64,000 nt of DNA from Catenovulum sediminis (GCF_007289895.1 NZ_CP041660.1:186001-250000); one strand, 5' to 3'. Shown: positions 45,551 to 55,451, counted from the first letter of the stretch. Notes: generated by a model from the letters alone, not told the origin. Numbers and translations: made by a program.

Positions 45551-46939
45551 GTGACTGACACAGCGTTTAACTCTTTAAAATTACATCCTGACTTATTAAA
45601 AAATATTGAATCGCTGGGTTATCAGTCGATGACCGAAATACAAGCGCAAAGCCTGCCGGCCATTTTACAAGGTAAAGATGTTATTGCCCAAGGCAAAACC
45701 GGCTCAGGTAAAACGGCCGCATTTGGTTTAGGTTTATTAAACAAACTAGATGTTAAAAAATTTCGCATTCAAACATTAGTTTTGTGCCCAACAAGAGAAC
45801 TGGCAGATCAAGTTGCGGTTGAACTTAGAAAGCTCGCCCGTACTATCCACAATATTAAAATTTTAACCCTGTGTGGTGGCGTACCCATTGGTAAACAAAT
45901 AGACTCGCTCTACCATGGCGCGCATATCATTGTAGGTACACCGGGCCGTATTGAAGATCATTTAAACCGTGGAACCTTGACCTTTGAACACGTCGACACA
46001 TTTGTGTTGGATGAAGCGGATCGCATGTTAGAAATGGGATTTCAATCAGCTATTGATGCAGTAACGGATGTTTTGCCAACAGCTCGCCAAACCTTATTAT
46101 TCAGTGCAACCTATCCCGATAAAATTGAAGCAATCAGTCGAAAAATAATGCAAAACCCGCTGATGGTTAAAGTAGAAGCAAGCCACGACCAAAATTCAAT
46201 TAGTCAGCACTTTTTTCAAGTGAACAACAATGATGATCGACTCATGGCTTTACGCTTGTTACTACAGCAACACCAACCTGAATCGAGTGTTGTTTTTTGT
46301 AACACTAAACAGGATACGCTAGCCGTTTGCCGTGAATTAAACGCTTATGGTTATAGTGCGCTTGCATTAAATGGTGATTTAGAGCAAAAAGAGCGGGACC
46401 AAACCATAGTTCAATTTGCCAATAAAAGCGCCAGTATATTAGTAGCAACGGATGTTGCTGCTCGAGGTTTGGATGTTGATAATTTAGACGCTGTGTTTAA
46501 TTATAATTTAGCGCATGACTCCGAAGTCCATGTTCACCGTGTTGGGCGAACCGGACGCGCTGGTAATAAGGGCCTCGCCTGTTCATTTTTTACCGAAAAA
46601 GACAGTTATAAAATTGAATTACTAAGTGAATTATTAGGCCGAGATATTCGTGCAGAAAGCCTGCCCCGCCCCAGTGTATTAGAAAAACCAATCACACAGG
46701 CAAGGATGGCGACTATTCAGATTGATGGCGGGAAAAAACAAAAAGTGCGTGCGGGAGATATTTTAGGTGCGCTGACACGTGATAAAGATTTAACCGGTGA
46801 TGATATTGGCAAGATCCAATTATTTGATAATTGGGCATACGTCGCCGTGCCCCGCGATAAACGCAAACTAGCATTAGAAAAAATTGTTAAAGGAAAACTC
46901 AAAGGACGCACCTTTCGCGCCCGACTACTGCGCGGTTAA
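45551..46939 (+). CDS. dbpA: ATP-dependent RNA helicase DbpA
   Basis: A DEAD-box helicase of 462 residues that acts in 50S ribosome assembly. Helicase motifs: QAQSLPAIL (Q motif), AQGKTGSGKTAAF, PTRELADQ, GTPGRI, VLDEADRML, LFSATYP, DVAARGLDV and HRVGRTGRAG. The C-terminal ~75 residues (VRAGDILGALTRDKDLTGDD to FRARLLRG) form the DbpA RNA-binding domain specific for 23S rRNA hairpin 92. The start is GTG. It converges with a LysR gene. Confidence 0.95.
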   Translation: MTDTAFNSLKLHPDLLKNIESLGYQSMTEIQAQSLPAILQGKDVIAQGKTGSGKTAAFGLGLLNKLDVKKFRIQTLVLCPTRELADQVAVELRKLARTIHNIKILTLCGGVPIGKQIDSLYHGAHIIVGTPGRIEDHLNRGTLTFEHVDTFVLDEADRMLEMGFQSAIDAVTDVLPTARQTLLFSATYPDKIEAISRKIMQNPLMVKVEASHDQNSISQHFFQVNNNDDRLMALRLLLQQHQPESSVVFCNTKQDTLAVCRELNAYGYSALALNGDLEQKERDQTIVQFANKSASILVATDVAARGLDVDNLDAVFNYNLAHDSEVHVHRVGRTGRAGNKGLACSFFTEKDSYKIELLSELLGRDIRAESLPRPSVLEKPITQARMATIQIDGGKKQKVRAGDILGALTRDKDLTGDDIGKIQLFDNWAYVAVPRDKRKLALEKIVKGKLKGRTFRARLLRG

Positions 46940-46950
46940 GTCAGGAAAAG

Positions 46951-47886
46951 CTAACAAAAATAATGCGACATCGATAAATAATGTTGTTTGATATGTTCAA
47001 CCAACATTTTTATTTTGTTCGATGGCTGTTTAGTGTAGGGATAAACTGCATACACCCCCAGTCGCTTGGCAACGTGTTGGGGGAATAGCTCTAACAAATC
47101 ACCGCAACACAAATCTGGATAAACCAAACACCTAGGTAAATACGCAATACCATGACTGCCCAGCACCGCTTTGCGTAATGCACTGGCATTGTTGGTTGAA
47201 AACGAGCCACGAACCTGCACGGAATAATTTCGATGTTCGGTTTTAAAGGCCCATTCGTTCGCGCCCGTTGTTTGATAAGCATATTGCAAACAATTGTAAT
47301 GAATTAAGTCTTCCGGCGTTTTAGGCGTTCCATTTTTTGCAAGGTAAGCAGGGGCAACACAAACCACCCACTGAGAGTCAATCAAGTGTCTGGCAATTAA
47401 ACTAGAGTCATTCAAATGTCCGGTTCGAATAACTAAATCGTAACCTTCATTAATTAAATCGACAAAACGATTGTCCATCGACATATCAACCGTTAAGCCT
47501 GGGTGCAGATTGCAAAATTCAGCCACTGCACCGGCCAGCAGTAATTCACCAGAGATCGTCGGTACTGACATCTTGATATGTCCTGATATTTGCTCTCCTA
47601 ACCCAGAAACCGTATTTACAGCATCGGTTGTCGCTTGGCTAACATTTTTAGCGCCCACAGCCAAAATACGCCCCGCTTCAGTAGGGGTTAATTTACGTGT
47701 TGTACGATATAAAAGCTGCACGCCAAGTTCGGCTTCTAACCGTGCAATTCGTTTACTCACAACCGAATTTGTCAGGTTATTTACCTCTGCAGCTTTGCTA
47801 AAACTCCCCAATTCGATCACTTGAGAAAATAAGATTAAGTCATTCGCCAGCATATTTATCAATATTTTGGAAATAGTGTTATTCAT
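46951..47886 (-). CDS. LysR-family transcriptional regulator (CrgA-like)
   Basis: LysR protein of about 311 residues: HTH with FSQVIELGSFSKAAEVNNLT and VVSKRIARLEAELGVQLLYR, the RTTRKLTPTEAG element, then the ligand-binding domain. Of three in-frame ATGs, 47886 has GGA at a workable distance and is preferred. The divergent L-lactate dehydrogenase gene begins about 70 bases away, so it is a likely regulator of lldD, unlike the GntR-type LldR of E. coli. Confidence 0.88.
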   Translation of the reverse strand: MNNTISKILINMLANDLILFSQVIELGSFSKAAEVNNLTNSVVSKRIARLEAELGVQLLYRTTRKLTPTEAGRILAVGAKNVSQATTDAVNTVSGLGEQISGHIKMSVPTISGELLLAGAVAEFCNLHPGLTVDMSMDNRFVDLINEGYDLVIRTGHLNDSSLIARHLIDSQWVVCVAPAYLAKNGTPKTPEDLIHYNCLQYAYQTTGANEWAFKTEHRNYSVQVRGSFSTNNASALRKAVLGSHGIAYLPRCLVYPDLCCGDLLELFPQHVAKRLGVYAVYPYTKQPSNKIKMLVEHIKQHYLSMSHYFC

Positions 47887-47956
47887 TATTTCCATTTATT
47901 TATAAAAAATAAAGCGATAAATTAAAAGAATTAGAACGACTAACAGGATTTATAGC

Positions 47957-49096
47957 ATGATTATTTCGGCTTCAACTGATTATCGCAAAGCGGCAAAAGC
48001 GAAACTGCCCCCTTTTTTGTTTCACTATATCGATGGCGGCTCATATAGCGAGCATACACTGAGAAAAAACAGTGAAGATCTGGCAGAAATCGCACTAAAA
48101 CAACGTGTATTAAACAATATGTCAGAGCTTGATTTATCAACTGAGATTTTCGGTGAAAAGTTAGACTTGCCTATCATTTTAGCGCCTGTTGGTTTAACTG
48201 GCATGTATGCCCGACGAGGCGAAGTTCAGGCAGCAAAAGCAGCGGACAATAAAGGCATTCCGTTTACTATGTCGACGGTTTCTGTTTGTCCTATTGAAGA
48301 AGTAGCGCCTAAAATTGAACGCCCAATGTGGTTTCAGCTTTACGTTTTAAAAGACCGTGGATTTATGCGCAACGTATTAGAGCGCGCTAAAGCAGCAGGT
48401 GTTACAACACTCGTTTTCACAGTGGACATGCCCGTACCCGGTGCCCGTTATCGTGATATGCATTCTGGTATGAGTGGCCCAAATGCTGCGCTGAGAAGAA
48501 ATTTACAAGCTGTATGCCACCCACAATGGGCTATTGATGTGGGTTTGTTAGGCAAACCGCATGACTTGGGCAATATTTCGACCTACCGCGGTACCCCGAC
48601 TAAATTAGAGGATTATATTGGTTGGTTAGGTGAAAATTTTGACCCTTCTATTTCATGGAAAGATTTAGAATGGATTAGAGATTTTTGGGATGGCCCTATG
48701 ATAATCAAAGGGATTCTAGATGCCGATGATGCCAAAGACGCAGTGAAGTTTGGTGCGGATGGCATTGTCGTTTCAAACCATGGTGGCCGCCAGTTAGATG
48801 GTGTTTTATCTTCGGCAAAAGCACTCCCAATGATTGCTGATGCTGTTAAAGGTGACTTGAAAATACTCGTCGATTCGGGGATACGAAACGGCTTAGACGT
48901 TGTCAGAATGTTGGCCTTAGGTGCTGACTGCACCATGTTAGGTCGCTCGTTTATCTATGCGCTCGCAGCGCAAGGTCAAGCCGGTGTTGAAAACTTATTG
49001 GATTTATATAAAAAAGAAATGCGCGTTGCCATGACACTCACCGGCGCCAAGCGAATCAGTGAATTAAACCGAGATTCACTGGTTAACATTAAATAA
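47957..49096 (+). CDS. lldD: FMN-dependent L-lactate dehydrogenase
   Basis: A 379-residue membrane-associated flavoenzyme oxidising L-lactate to pyruvate and passing electrons to quinones. It has the FMN-dependent alpha-hydroxy-acid dehydrogenase motifs [32 protein letters not shown], the active-site [12 protein letters not shown] (catalytic His and Arg), [20 protein letters not shown] and [12 protein letters not shown]. The length and the 180-200 substrate loop fit LldD. It is preceded by a divergent LysR gene and stands alone; the repeat region follows. Confidence 0.95.
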   Translation: MIISASTDYRKAAKAKLPPFLFHYIDGGSYSEHTLRKNSEDLAEIALKQRVLNNMSELDLSTEIFGEKLDLPIILAPVGLTGMYARRGEVQAAKAADNKGIPFTMSTVSVCPIEEVAPKIERPMWFQLYVLKDRGFMRNVLERAKAAGVTTLVFTVDMPVPGARYRDMHSGMSGPNAALRRNLQAVCHPQWAIDVGLLGKPHDLGNISTYRGTPTKLEDYIGWLGENFDPSISWKDLEWIRDFWDGPMIIKGILDADDAKDAVKFGADGIVVSNHGGRQLDGVLSSAKALPMIADAVKGDLKILVDSGIRNGLDVVRMLALGADCTMLGRSFIYALAAQGQAGVENLLDLYKKEMRVAMTLTGAKRISELNRDSLVNIK

Positions 49097-49165
49097 TTCG
49101 CGACTTAAAACTTGTAACTTGTCACTTATCACTTGTAACTTGTCACTTGTAACTTGTAACTAAAA

Positions 49166-49189
49166 TGTAGGTCGGCGTTTACGCCGACA
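49166..49189. repeat. REP-like palindrome 1
   Basis: TGTAGGTCGGCG-TTTA-CGCCGACA, a perfect hairpin with a GTAGGTCG-type foot, as in REP elements mobilised by RAYT transposases. Confidence 0.6.
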
Positions 49190-49316
49190 AGCACTGCTTA
49201 ATGTAAATATGTCGAATTAAAACCGTCACATATAGGGAAAAGCTTTAATATTAACTCGAAACTTGTAGCTCGCAGCTCGTAGCTTGTAGCTCGTAGCTCA
49301 AATCCCGCCGCTCAAT

Positions 49317-49341
49317 TGTCGCCCTAAAGGGACGACCCACC
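49317..49341. repeat. REP-like palindrome 2
   Basis: Read on the minus strand, GGTGGGTCGTCCC-TTTA-GGGCGACA, the same architecture as palindrome 1 in inverse orientation. Confidence 0.55.
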
Positions 49342-49566
49342 TTTTAGCTGCGAGTCACGAGCTTCGAGCATTTAGCTAAGAACTCATACAAGATAGATTT
49401 GCCATTGACGTTAAGGCCTGCATTTAGATCAACAAAAGCAGTATACACATGTATTGAAGATGGCAGTGTACAGAAAGAATTGGATATTAACTCGAAACTT
49501 GTCACTTGAAACTTGTAGCTCGAAACTTGTAGCTTGTAGCTCGTAGCTCAAATCCCGCCGCTCAAT

Positions 49567-49591
49567 TGTCGCCCTAAAGGGACGACCCACC
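49567..49591. repeat. REP-like palindrome 3
   Basis: Identical in sequence to palindrome 2, 250 bases further on. Confidence 0.55.
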
Positions 49592-49802
49592 TTTTAGCTG
49601 CGAGTCACGAGCTTCGAGCATTGAGCTAAGAACTCATACAAGATAGATTTGCCATTGACGTTAAGGCCTGCATTTAGATCAACAAAAGCAGAATGCACAT
49701 GTATTGAAGATAGCCGCGTATAGAAATAAATGGATATTAACTCGAAACTCGTCGCTTGTAACTCGTAGCTCGTAGCTCGCTGCTCAAAGCTCGCCGCTCA
49801 AT

Positions 49803-49827
49803 TTTCGCCCTAAAGGGACGACCCACC
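49803..49827. repeat. REP-like palindrome 4
   Basis: Same as palindromes 2 and 3 except for the first bases of the stem (TTTCGCCC), in the third repeat copy. Confidence 0.5.
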
Positions 49828-50002
49828 TTTCATACTTAACTTAAAACTTGAAACTTGAAACTTGAAACTTGTAACTTGCAACTCGAAGCTCATAGCTCGA
49901 AGCTCATAGCTCGAAGCTCGAAGCTCGAAGCTCACCACTATAAAAAAGCATAAAAAATAGTTACAATAGCGCCCCAAATAATATCAAAAGCAACCAACCA
50001 CT

Positions 50003-50761
50003 TTGAAAGAATTATTAGCGCCGATAAACAATTTTCTACATTGTAGCACGCCTGATGAATGGGTAGATGCAGCAGTCAAATCTGAAAACAGAACGGTTTT
50101 ACTAACCGATCACATGATATGTGAGCTTAAGGCCGCACAAACCGCTATGTGGCTTATTCGCCGTTATGCGGTTGATAAAGAAAGTGGTGACGCATTACTT
50201 GCCTGGTTAGCCCCTTATGAAGATTTTATTTACCGTAAAAACGGCAGCTTTGAAAGTTTATCCAAGCTTAAAAATGGTTTGTCCAAACAAATAAAAGCGC
50301 GCGAAGATTCGCCTTATGGACAAGATCTCATCGATAAAATGGTGTTGTTAATTAAAGAAGAGTTACACCATTTTTATCAGGTATTAGAAATTATTACTGC
50401 GCGTGATATCAAATACGATAACATCAGCGCGGGGCGATATGCCAAAGGGCTTATCAAACATGTTAAAAACCATGAACCGGATACGCTTATCGACAAACTC
50501 ATTTGTGGTGCGTACATTGAAGCCCGTTCGTGTGAACGTTTTGCCAAACTAGCCCCACACTTAGACACTGAGCTGGAAAAGTTTTATATATCTTTACTGC
50601 GCTCAGAAGCCCGCCACTATCAAGATTACCTGACATTAGCCGAACAAATCGCCGGCCAAGATATTTCCCAGCGTATCGAGTTTTTTGGACAAGTTGAGGC
50701 GGAACTTATTTTATCCACCGATAAAGATTTCAAATTTCATAGTGGCGTACCAGCATCTTAA
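50003..50761 (+). CDS. miaE: tRNA 2-methylthio-N6-isopentenyladenosine(37) hydroxylase MiaE
   Basis: Di-iron hydroxylase of 252 residues that oxidises ms2i6A37 in tRNAs. Ferritin-like helices carry LTDHMICELKAAQTAM, LIKEELHHFYQVLEI (ExxH motif), AYIEARSCERFAKLAP and LLRSEARHYQDYLTLA (second ExxH). The start is a TTG giving MKELLAPINNFLHCSTPDEW, which lines up with the usual MiaE N-terminus; no ATG is suitably placed. The minisatellite region ends less than 70 bases upstream, so the promoter may lie in or near it. Confidence 0.93.
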   Translation: MKELLAPINNFLHCSTPDEWVDAAVKSENRTVLLTDHMICELKAAQTAMWLIRRYAVDKESGDALLAWLAPYEDFIYRKNGSFESLSKLKNGLSKQIKAREDSPYGQDLIDKMVLLIKEELHHFYQVLEIITARDIKYDNISAGRYAKGLIKHVKNHEPDTLIDKLICGAYIEARSCERFAKLAPHLDTELEKFYISLLRSEARHYQDYLTLAEQIAGQDISQRIEFFGQVEAELILSTDKDFKFHSGVPAS

Positions 50762-50807
50762 GCCCTGTTAGCGAGATACAGGTCTGCGATACTTTGCCAA
50801 TTGATAC

Positions 50808-51242
50808 TTATGAGTTCTTAACTCGATTCTCATTGTCCAAGGGAATTGAATTAAGTTCACACCAATCGATCAAGGCTTGCTCTGTTGCTTGATCTTCGTA
50901 AGCATACCACTTTTCAACTAAATCTAATCGCTGTAAAAGCGATTTAAACTTGCCGTAAGCACCTCTTTGTTCAAACATGGCAGATACTTTATCAAGCTGA
51001 TTTGGCATTTCTAACAATGTAAAACGTATAACCGTTTTTTTACCTATCCCGAGGTCATTTTTTGAAGGAATACTAATATATTTTTCATTTTCGTAGATAT
51101 CAGCAGGTAGCTCTTCGTCAACTGCCTCGCCTGCCAGATAGGTTTCACCGGTTTCAGTATCAATAAATGCTTCATTGTCAAAAGAATAACCACCCGATAC
51201 AAAATCCATGGCTAATAAAAGGTCGTCCAATTTAACTTTCAT
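50808..51242 (-). CDS. UPF0158-family protein
   Basis: A 144-residue cytoplasmic protein of unknown function in the UPF0158 family. Hallmarks are EAFIDTETGETYL, the ISIPSKNDLGIGKK segment and an acidic first half, then a C-terminal helical part with GAYGKFKSLLQRLDLVEKWY. The ATG at 51242 follows GGAGGGGAT directly; a TTG four codons upstream is less likely. It stands alone. Confidence 0.8.
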   Translation of the reverse strand: MKVKLDDLLLAMDFVSGGYSFDNEAFIDTETGETYLAGEAVDEELPADIYENEKYISIPSKNDLGIGKKTVIRFTLLEMPNQLDKVSAMFEQRGAYGKFKSLLQRLDLVEKWYAYEDQATEQALIDWCELNSIPLDNENRVKNS

Positions 51243-51492
51243 ATCCCCCTCCAAAAAAATTGCTTGATTAGATATACTGACACATATAGCGGTAATCAGC
51301 GGTAATCAAACTTTCTTAGATAAAAAACTAACACTGATTATAATCAAAATTATTTTGCAAAACATATCCCATCATTTGCCAAACCGTAGCGTACGTTAAA
51401 ACTCATTACATGATATTCAGCGGCAATTGCACAAAACGAATAAAAAAAGAATAATAACAACGTCATTCTAAGACTAAACATGGTGTCCTTCT

Positions 51493-51627
51493 ATGGATAG
51501 TAATATATTGCAAATTAAACAAACTCTATCACACCTAAACACGGGATTGTCAGCAAAAATTGGAAATATGAACGCCCTTTTGATTGATCCCACAGCTAAG
51601 AGTAAAAAACGTGAATATAAGCCGTAA
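51493..51627 (+). CDS. possible small ORF overlapping the pldA start (44 residues)
   Basis: ATG-started frame (MDSNILQIKQTLSHLN, then a Lys-rich end SKKREYKP) that overlaps the proposed pldA GTG start by 17 bases in another frame. It could be a leader peptide coupled to pldA translation, or chance. No strong ribosome site is seen. The rest of the 51243-51610 gap is AT-rich and empty. Confidence 0.25.
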   Translation: MDSNILQIKQTLSHLNTGLSAKIGNMNALLIDPTAKSKKREYKP

Positions 51628-52618
51628 CCTATTAGTATTATTAGCTAAATTATTATTTTTATTTTCGCTATCCAGTTACGCTGACGAACTGTCAGAGTAT
51701 GAACGGTGCCAGCTAAAACAGCTTAATAGCTCGCTCGAAAATATATCAATAGAACAAATTAATCATCTTTGCAATTCGTTAAAAAATAAAGACACAACAC
51801 ACTCTAATGGTGCTCTATCACTACGACTCAAAGAAGAGCGTAAAACGGCATTTAATCCGTATGTCATTACCCCGCATTTAATGAATTACATTCTACCGAT
51901 TACTTATACGACGGGCTACAATGAAGCCGTTTATGCAGATTCACCTTTGGCGGATGCTTCTCAGCGATTTGAAGCCAAAATGCAGATTAGTTTTAAAGTA
52001 CCTTTAAATTATGCCTCAATGTTTACCGAAAATGACGCCTTATTTTTTGGTATGACAATGCAATCTTGGTGGCAGGTTTATAGTAGCGTACATTCAAAAC
52101 CTTTTCGTGAAACAAACTACCAACCTGAAATATTTTATTTTTTACCGGTCAACTGGCAGCTACTAAATACCAGTACCAGTTTAATATTTGGTTTAGAACA
52201 TCAATCGAACGGCCGTGAACTCCCCATATCTCGCAGTTGGAACCGAATCTATATGGGTATACTAGTAGAACATCCAGATTGGGTATTAAATTTACAGCCA
52301 TGGTGGCGCATTCCTGAAAACCAAAACAATGATACGAGCGATCCTGACAGGGACGACAACCCAGATATTGCATATTATATGGGCTATTTTGAACTCAAAG
52401 GCGCCTATAGAATTGATCAAAACATGCAAACTCAATTTTTAATACGTCACAATATCAATACACATAAAGGCGCATTTGAAATTGGCTTTACATTTCCGAT
52501 ATGGGGACGGCTGCGCGGTTACTTGCAGTATTTCAATGGTTATGGGGAAAGTTTAATTGACTATAATAACGCGCAACAAAGGTTAGGATTAGGCATCGCC
52601 CTCACAGATTTACTCTAA
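51611..52618 (+). CDS. pldA: outer-membrane phospholipase A
   Basis: A 12-stranded barrel lipid hydrolase of about 335 residues. A signal peptide (LLVLLAKLLFLFSLSSYA) leads to a short linker and the PldA barrel. The catalytic His-Ser pair is in FGLEHQSNGRELPISRSWNR, and NLQPWWRIPE and the C-terminal LGLGIALTDLL are family-typical. The start is uncertain: GTG at 51611 gives a clean signal peptide, while a TTG at 51584 would add nine residues. Activity in this family needs dimerisation and calcium. It converges with the PilZ gene across two opposed terminators. Confidence 0.88.
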   Translation: MNISRNLLVLLAKLLFLFSLSSYADELSEYERCQLKQLNSSLENISIEQINHLCNSLKNKDTTHSNGALSLRLKEERKTAFNPYVITPHLMNYILPITYTTGYNEAVYADSPLADASQRFEAKMQISFKVPLNYASMFTENDALFFGMTMQSWWQVYSSVHSKPFRETNYQPEIFYFLPVNWQLLNTSTSLIFGLEHQSNGRELPISRSWNRIYMGILVEHPDWVLNLQPWWRIPENQNNDTSDPDRDDNPDIAYYMGYFELKGAYRIDQNMQTQFLIRHNINTHKGAFEIGFTFPIWGRLRGYLQYFNGYGESLIDYNNAQQRLGLGIALTDLL

Positions 52619-52661
52619 TTTAAGTCCATAATATATAAGAAATTCACAGACTCAATATGTA

Positions 52662-52693
52662 GAAAAAAAGCCCGGGGTGCACACTTCCCGGGC
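52662..52693 (-). terminator. terminator for the PilZ-protein gene (minus strand)
   Basis: Stem GCCCGGG / CCCGGGC (52670-52693) followed on the minus strand by CTTTTTTT. It lies about 300 bases past the PilZ stop; the stretch between (52725-52991) shows no convincing gene. Confidence 0.7.
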
Positions 52694-52707
52694 AAAATAC
52701 TTAGGAG

Positions 52708-52724
52708 AACTACTGAGTAGTTTT
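52708..52724 (+). terminator. terminator for pldA (plus strand)
   Basis: Perfect AACTACT-G-AGTAGTT palindrome followed by TT and TGTTATT, immediately next to the opposing minus-strand terminator. Confidence 0.5.
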
Positions 52725-52991
52725 GTTATTATTAATTCAATACAAAACTTTTATGGCGAGCTTAGCTACCACTAGCCTATCAATAGATATACAAAATCCA
52801 TTCCACAAAGCCAAACAAACAACAAAAAAAATAAATCCATTATTTTTCAATCACTTAAAAACAAACTATGATTCCCTAAAACTTAGAATTAATACAGCGC
52901 ACCAAATAAACAAACCAATTTGGTGCGATAAACCATTCATAACCATTTAATTGTGGATGATTAAATACCAGTATTAATATTAAATACGCTT

Positions 52992-55385
52992 TTAATCCAA
53001 AACGTCAAAAACAAATTCGTTTTGTTGTTGATGGTTTTTGGCAATCGTCGCACTGTCAAAATTGTAGCGGATCATCGCTTCTCGGGTGACATCTGTTAAG
53101 GTAAAACAGGTTTGCACGGTTTCAATATAACGCTCTAACTGTTGAGCTGCGGCGGGTTGAAAGGAATTTAGATAAGTGAGCTCGAGCTCTATCGATTTGT
53201 AATCTGGCTGAATAGCTGCATGTGACTCAAGGCGAATAACCCAAATACAGCCTCTTTTATATTCCTGTTGCAAACGTTTTTGCCGCTCTGGCTCACTGAC
53301 CTCTTGTTCAAGCCAGGCAACAGGCTCTACTTGATGCTCATTACAAACCAGCAACAGCTCTGCATGTAGTTGATTTTGCGCTTTTTCATCTAATTTAAAT
53401 CTCTCTAATAAAAAAGCTTCAAATGCATTTTGATGGAATTGATGTGCTTTATCGATCAACGCACTTAACCGGTTAGCGGTTGCCGATTGTGCCAAAATAC
53501 AATACAGATCCTTACTAGGCTTTAATAAAAAACCACAACATTGAGACGTTGACATCACAATCAGATTTCTTAAAGCCAGTTCTAATCCTTCAATATCTTG
53601 CCCAGCTTTCTTGTTATCTAAATGTTGATTATGAATCAGCCGGCTAAAAACCCCAGATACTTTACCAACTGGGCTGATAATGCGTAACCCCAATACTTTA
53701 TATTGAGGGTTAGTTGCCATCACTTGATACGCTTGAGCGCCGATCCCCCCTTTTACACTGCCCTCTAACAAGGGAAAACTTAGCTTAACCTTACTACCTT
53801 TTTCAAAATCAAACCATTTATCAACGCGAATCTGCAGCCCGCTGGGTGAAACATTAACGGTTTTAGCAACGCAATGCGCGCCTGCGCATTCCAACTTAAC
53901 CAGCGTATCGTAGCGCATACGTAACTCTTTGCGCTTGCCTAAAATTTCATAACGAATTGCCTGAGTTTGTGTCGCTTCTAATTTTTCCTGCTTAAAGCTC
54001 ATCAATCGGTCTAAATGTTTAACTTCAACTTCGTGGTTTAAGTAACTATTTTTAGCGACACTATTGGTCACATCTAATAACAAAGCAAAATGTGATATCT
54101 GACTCAAGCGTTGCTGAACCGAAGCACCAATAGGTTGATTATGCTTTTTAATTTCTTCACCAGCAGACTCAGGTATAGAGACGGCTCGCCACGCGTTATT
54201 TAAATCAATTTCCTGCAACTGGACTTTAAAAACCCGCCATCCCGGCTTTTGAGCACCAAACCCTAAAAACAAATCAGTGAGCTCAAACCTCTCTAACTCA
54301 TCATAAGTCGCACTAAAATAATGTTTTTTACCATGCTGTACATGGGTAAAACAGAACAAGTATTCGTTTTTAACCGGTGTTAATTGATTTAACAAATGCG
54401 ATAAACGACGACCTGACAAGAGCTCTCGAAGTTGGCAAATACCATTTTCATCTTGCCAGTAGTCTAATACATGCGCATTGCTTTGCTGTTTACAAACATA
54501 GGGAATATGTACTTCCATTCCCTTTTGCGCAATAAACAGGGGTAACGCACTGTGCGTATAAAAATAACATTGCTCAAACAATATGTTGCGCGCCGATTGC
54601 AGCGTATTACAGGCATCTAATCGATATTTTCGTTTATAGCTGCGCACATACTTTTCGACAAACTTGCCGAACGACTGGCTAACATCATCATCTAGCGTTG
54701 CTAAGCCTAAAATCGTGGTTTCTTTTTCTGTTTTTTGCCAACAAATTTTATATTTTGCTTCGCAAATCTGATCAACAAATTGTTGTTGCCAGTGTGAAAA
54801 AGACACAAGCAATGGAATATCACTATCAAAATGTTGAATCGATTTAATTTTAATCCGCAAACCAGAAGGTGAAATATCTCGCGTAATTGCATCGACAACC
54901 CGTTTACCACTTTTAAGTTTAACTTGCGTGGTGTAATTCATCCTTTCTTCATTTCGAATTAAACGCTGCCCGAATTCTACCGGCATCTGTAAAGTTCTTT
55001 CCACCTCACTTTGCTGTGTTTTAGATTCAAATTGTTCACTTTTTGGTTTGACTTTAAAACGCGCTAAAATGTGCTCATAAATCGCGAAAGTGTAGGTTCC
55101 AGCATATAATTCAAGCAATGACTTATAGGCGTCAATCGCTTTTTCTGGCATATAATGTGCGATGTTGTTATGTTCAAACAGTTGGCATTCAGACTTATAA
55201 CGCTGGCGTAAATCAATTGGCCTTTGGCACGGTTTATTACGACGGTTCACTTCCATTTTTATTTGAAAACGATCTGCGTTAGAAAGATCTTGAGTATGCT
55301 GTACGAAAGTTTCTTCAAATGCGGGATCTTGCCTCAGTGGCGTCAATTGCTCGATAATTTGTTTAATATGCGCTGAATATTCCAC
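52992..55385 (-). CDS. large protein with two PilZ (c-di-GMP-binding) domains
   Basis: A 797-residue cytoplasmic protein with no signal peptide. PilZ domain 1 is at about 150-255 (RNEERMNYTTQVKL, DISPSGLRIKIKS). Domain 2 is at about 470-580 (RKELRMRYDTLVKL, NVSPSGLQIRVDKWFDF). Both keep the [D/N]xSxxG motif and upstream arginines used to bind c-di-GMP. The flanking regions are helical and unassigned. It is likely a c-di-GMP effector of unknown output; a diguanylate cyclase gene lies about 4 kb away. The gene starts 66 bases after the PdsS stop on the same strand and may share its transcript. Confidence 0.8.
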   Translation of the reverse strand: MEYSAHIKQIIEQLTPLRQDPAFEETFVQHTQDLSNADRFQIKMEVNRRNKPCQRPIDLRQRYKSECQLFEHNNIAHYMPEKAIDAYKSLLELYAGTYTFAIYEHILARFKVKPKSEQFESKTQQSEVERTLQMPVEFGQRLIRNEERMNYTTQVKLKSGKRVVDAITRDISPSGLRIKIKSIQHFDSDIPLLVSFSHWQQQFVDQICEAKYKICWQKTEKETTILGLATLDDDVSQSFGKFVEKYVRSYKRKYRLDACNTLQSARNILFEQCYFYTHSALPLFIAQKGMEVHIPYVCKQQSNAHVLDYWQDENGICQLRELLSGRRLSHLLNQLTPVKNEYLFCFTHVQHGKKHYFSATYDELERFELTDLFLGFGAQKPGWRVFKVQLQEIDLNNAWRAVSIPESAGEEIKKHNQPIGASVQQRLSQISHFALLLDVTNSVAKNSYLNHEVEVKHLDRLMSFKQEKLEATQTQAIRYEILGKRKELRMRYDTLVKLECAGAHCVAKTVNVSPSGLQIRVDKWFDFEKGSKVKLSFPLLEGSVKGGIGAQAYQVMATNPQYKVLGLRIISPVGKVSGVFSRLIHNQHLDNKKAGQDIEGLELALRNLIVMSTSQCCGFLLKPSKDLYCILAQSATANRLSALIDKAHQFHQNAFEAFLLERFKLDEKAQNQLHAELLLVCNEHQVEPVAWLEQEVSEPERQKRLQQEYKRGCIWVIRLESHAAIQPDYKSIELELTYLNSFQPAAAQQLERYIETVQTCFTLTDVTREAMIRYNFDSATIAKNHQQQNEFVFDVLD

Positions 55386-55451
55386 CGTCTCACCTTAGCG
55401 TGCAATTTAGAACGAGTGGGCAGAGAAAAAGTCTATAATTCAAAGTAACGC

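Larger units (their letters stand above)
49105..49936. repeat. degenerate 7-bp minisatellite arrays within a ~250-bp tandem repeat, no gene
   Basis: The gap between lldD and miaE holds arrays of a 7-base unit varying around AACTTGT and AGCTCGT (49108-49162, 49253-49300, 49489-49550, 49739-49799 and 49836-49934, with shorter ones elsewhere). These are set in a longer repeat. The block beginning TATTAACTCGAAAC recurs at 49249, 49485 and 49735. The segment AAGAACTCATACAAGATAGA through GTATTGAAGAT occurs twice, 250 bases apart (49378 and 49628). Each copy also carries a REP-like palindrome. No reading frame of note is present. Confidence 0.85.

Noticed and set aside
49317-49341. Rho-independent terminators in the repeat region
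   Set aside because: The hairpins lack T runs and recur with identical feet in the repeat copies, which fits REP elements better.
49105-49936. CRISPR array
   Set aside because: The repeats are 7-base degenerate units and long tandem blocks without uniform unique spacers, and no cas genes are present.
52723-52950. 75-residue plus-strand reading frame after pldA
   Set aside because: Composition is low-complexity and AT-driven, it overlaps a terminator, has no ribosome site, and shows no family pattern.
53467-53480. Operator-like TTAACCGGTTA inside the PilZ gene
   Set aside because: It matches only 10 of 14 positions, is intragenic, and is far from the mannan genes; this is the level expected by chance.
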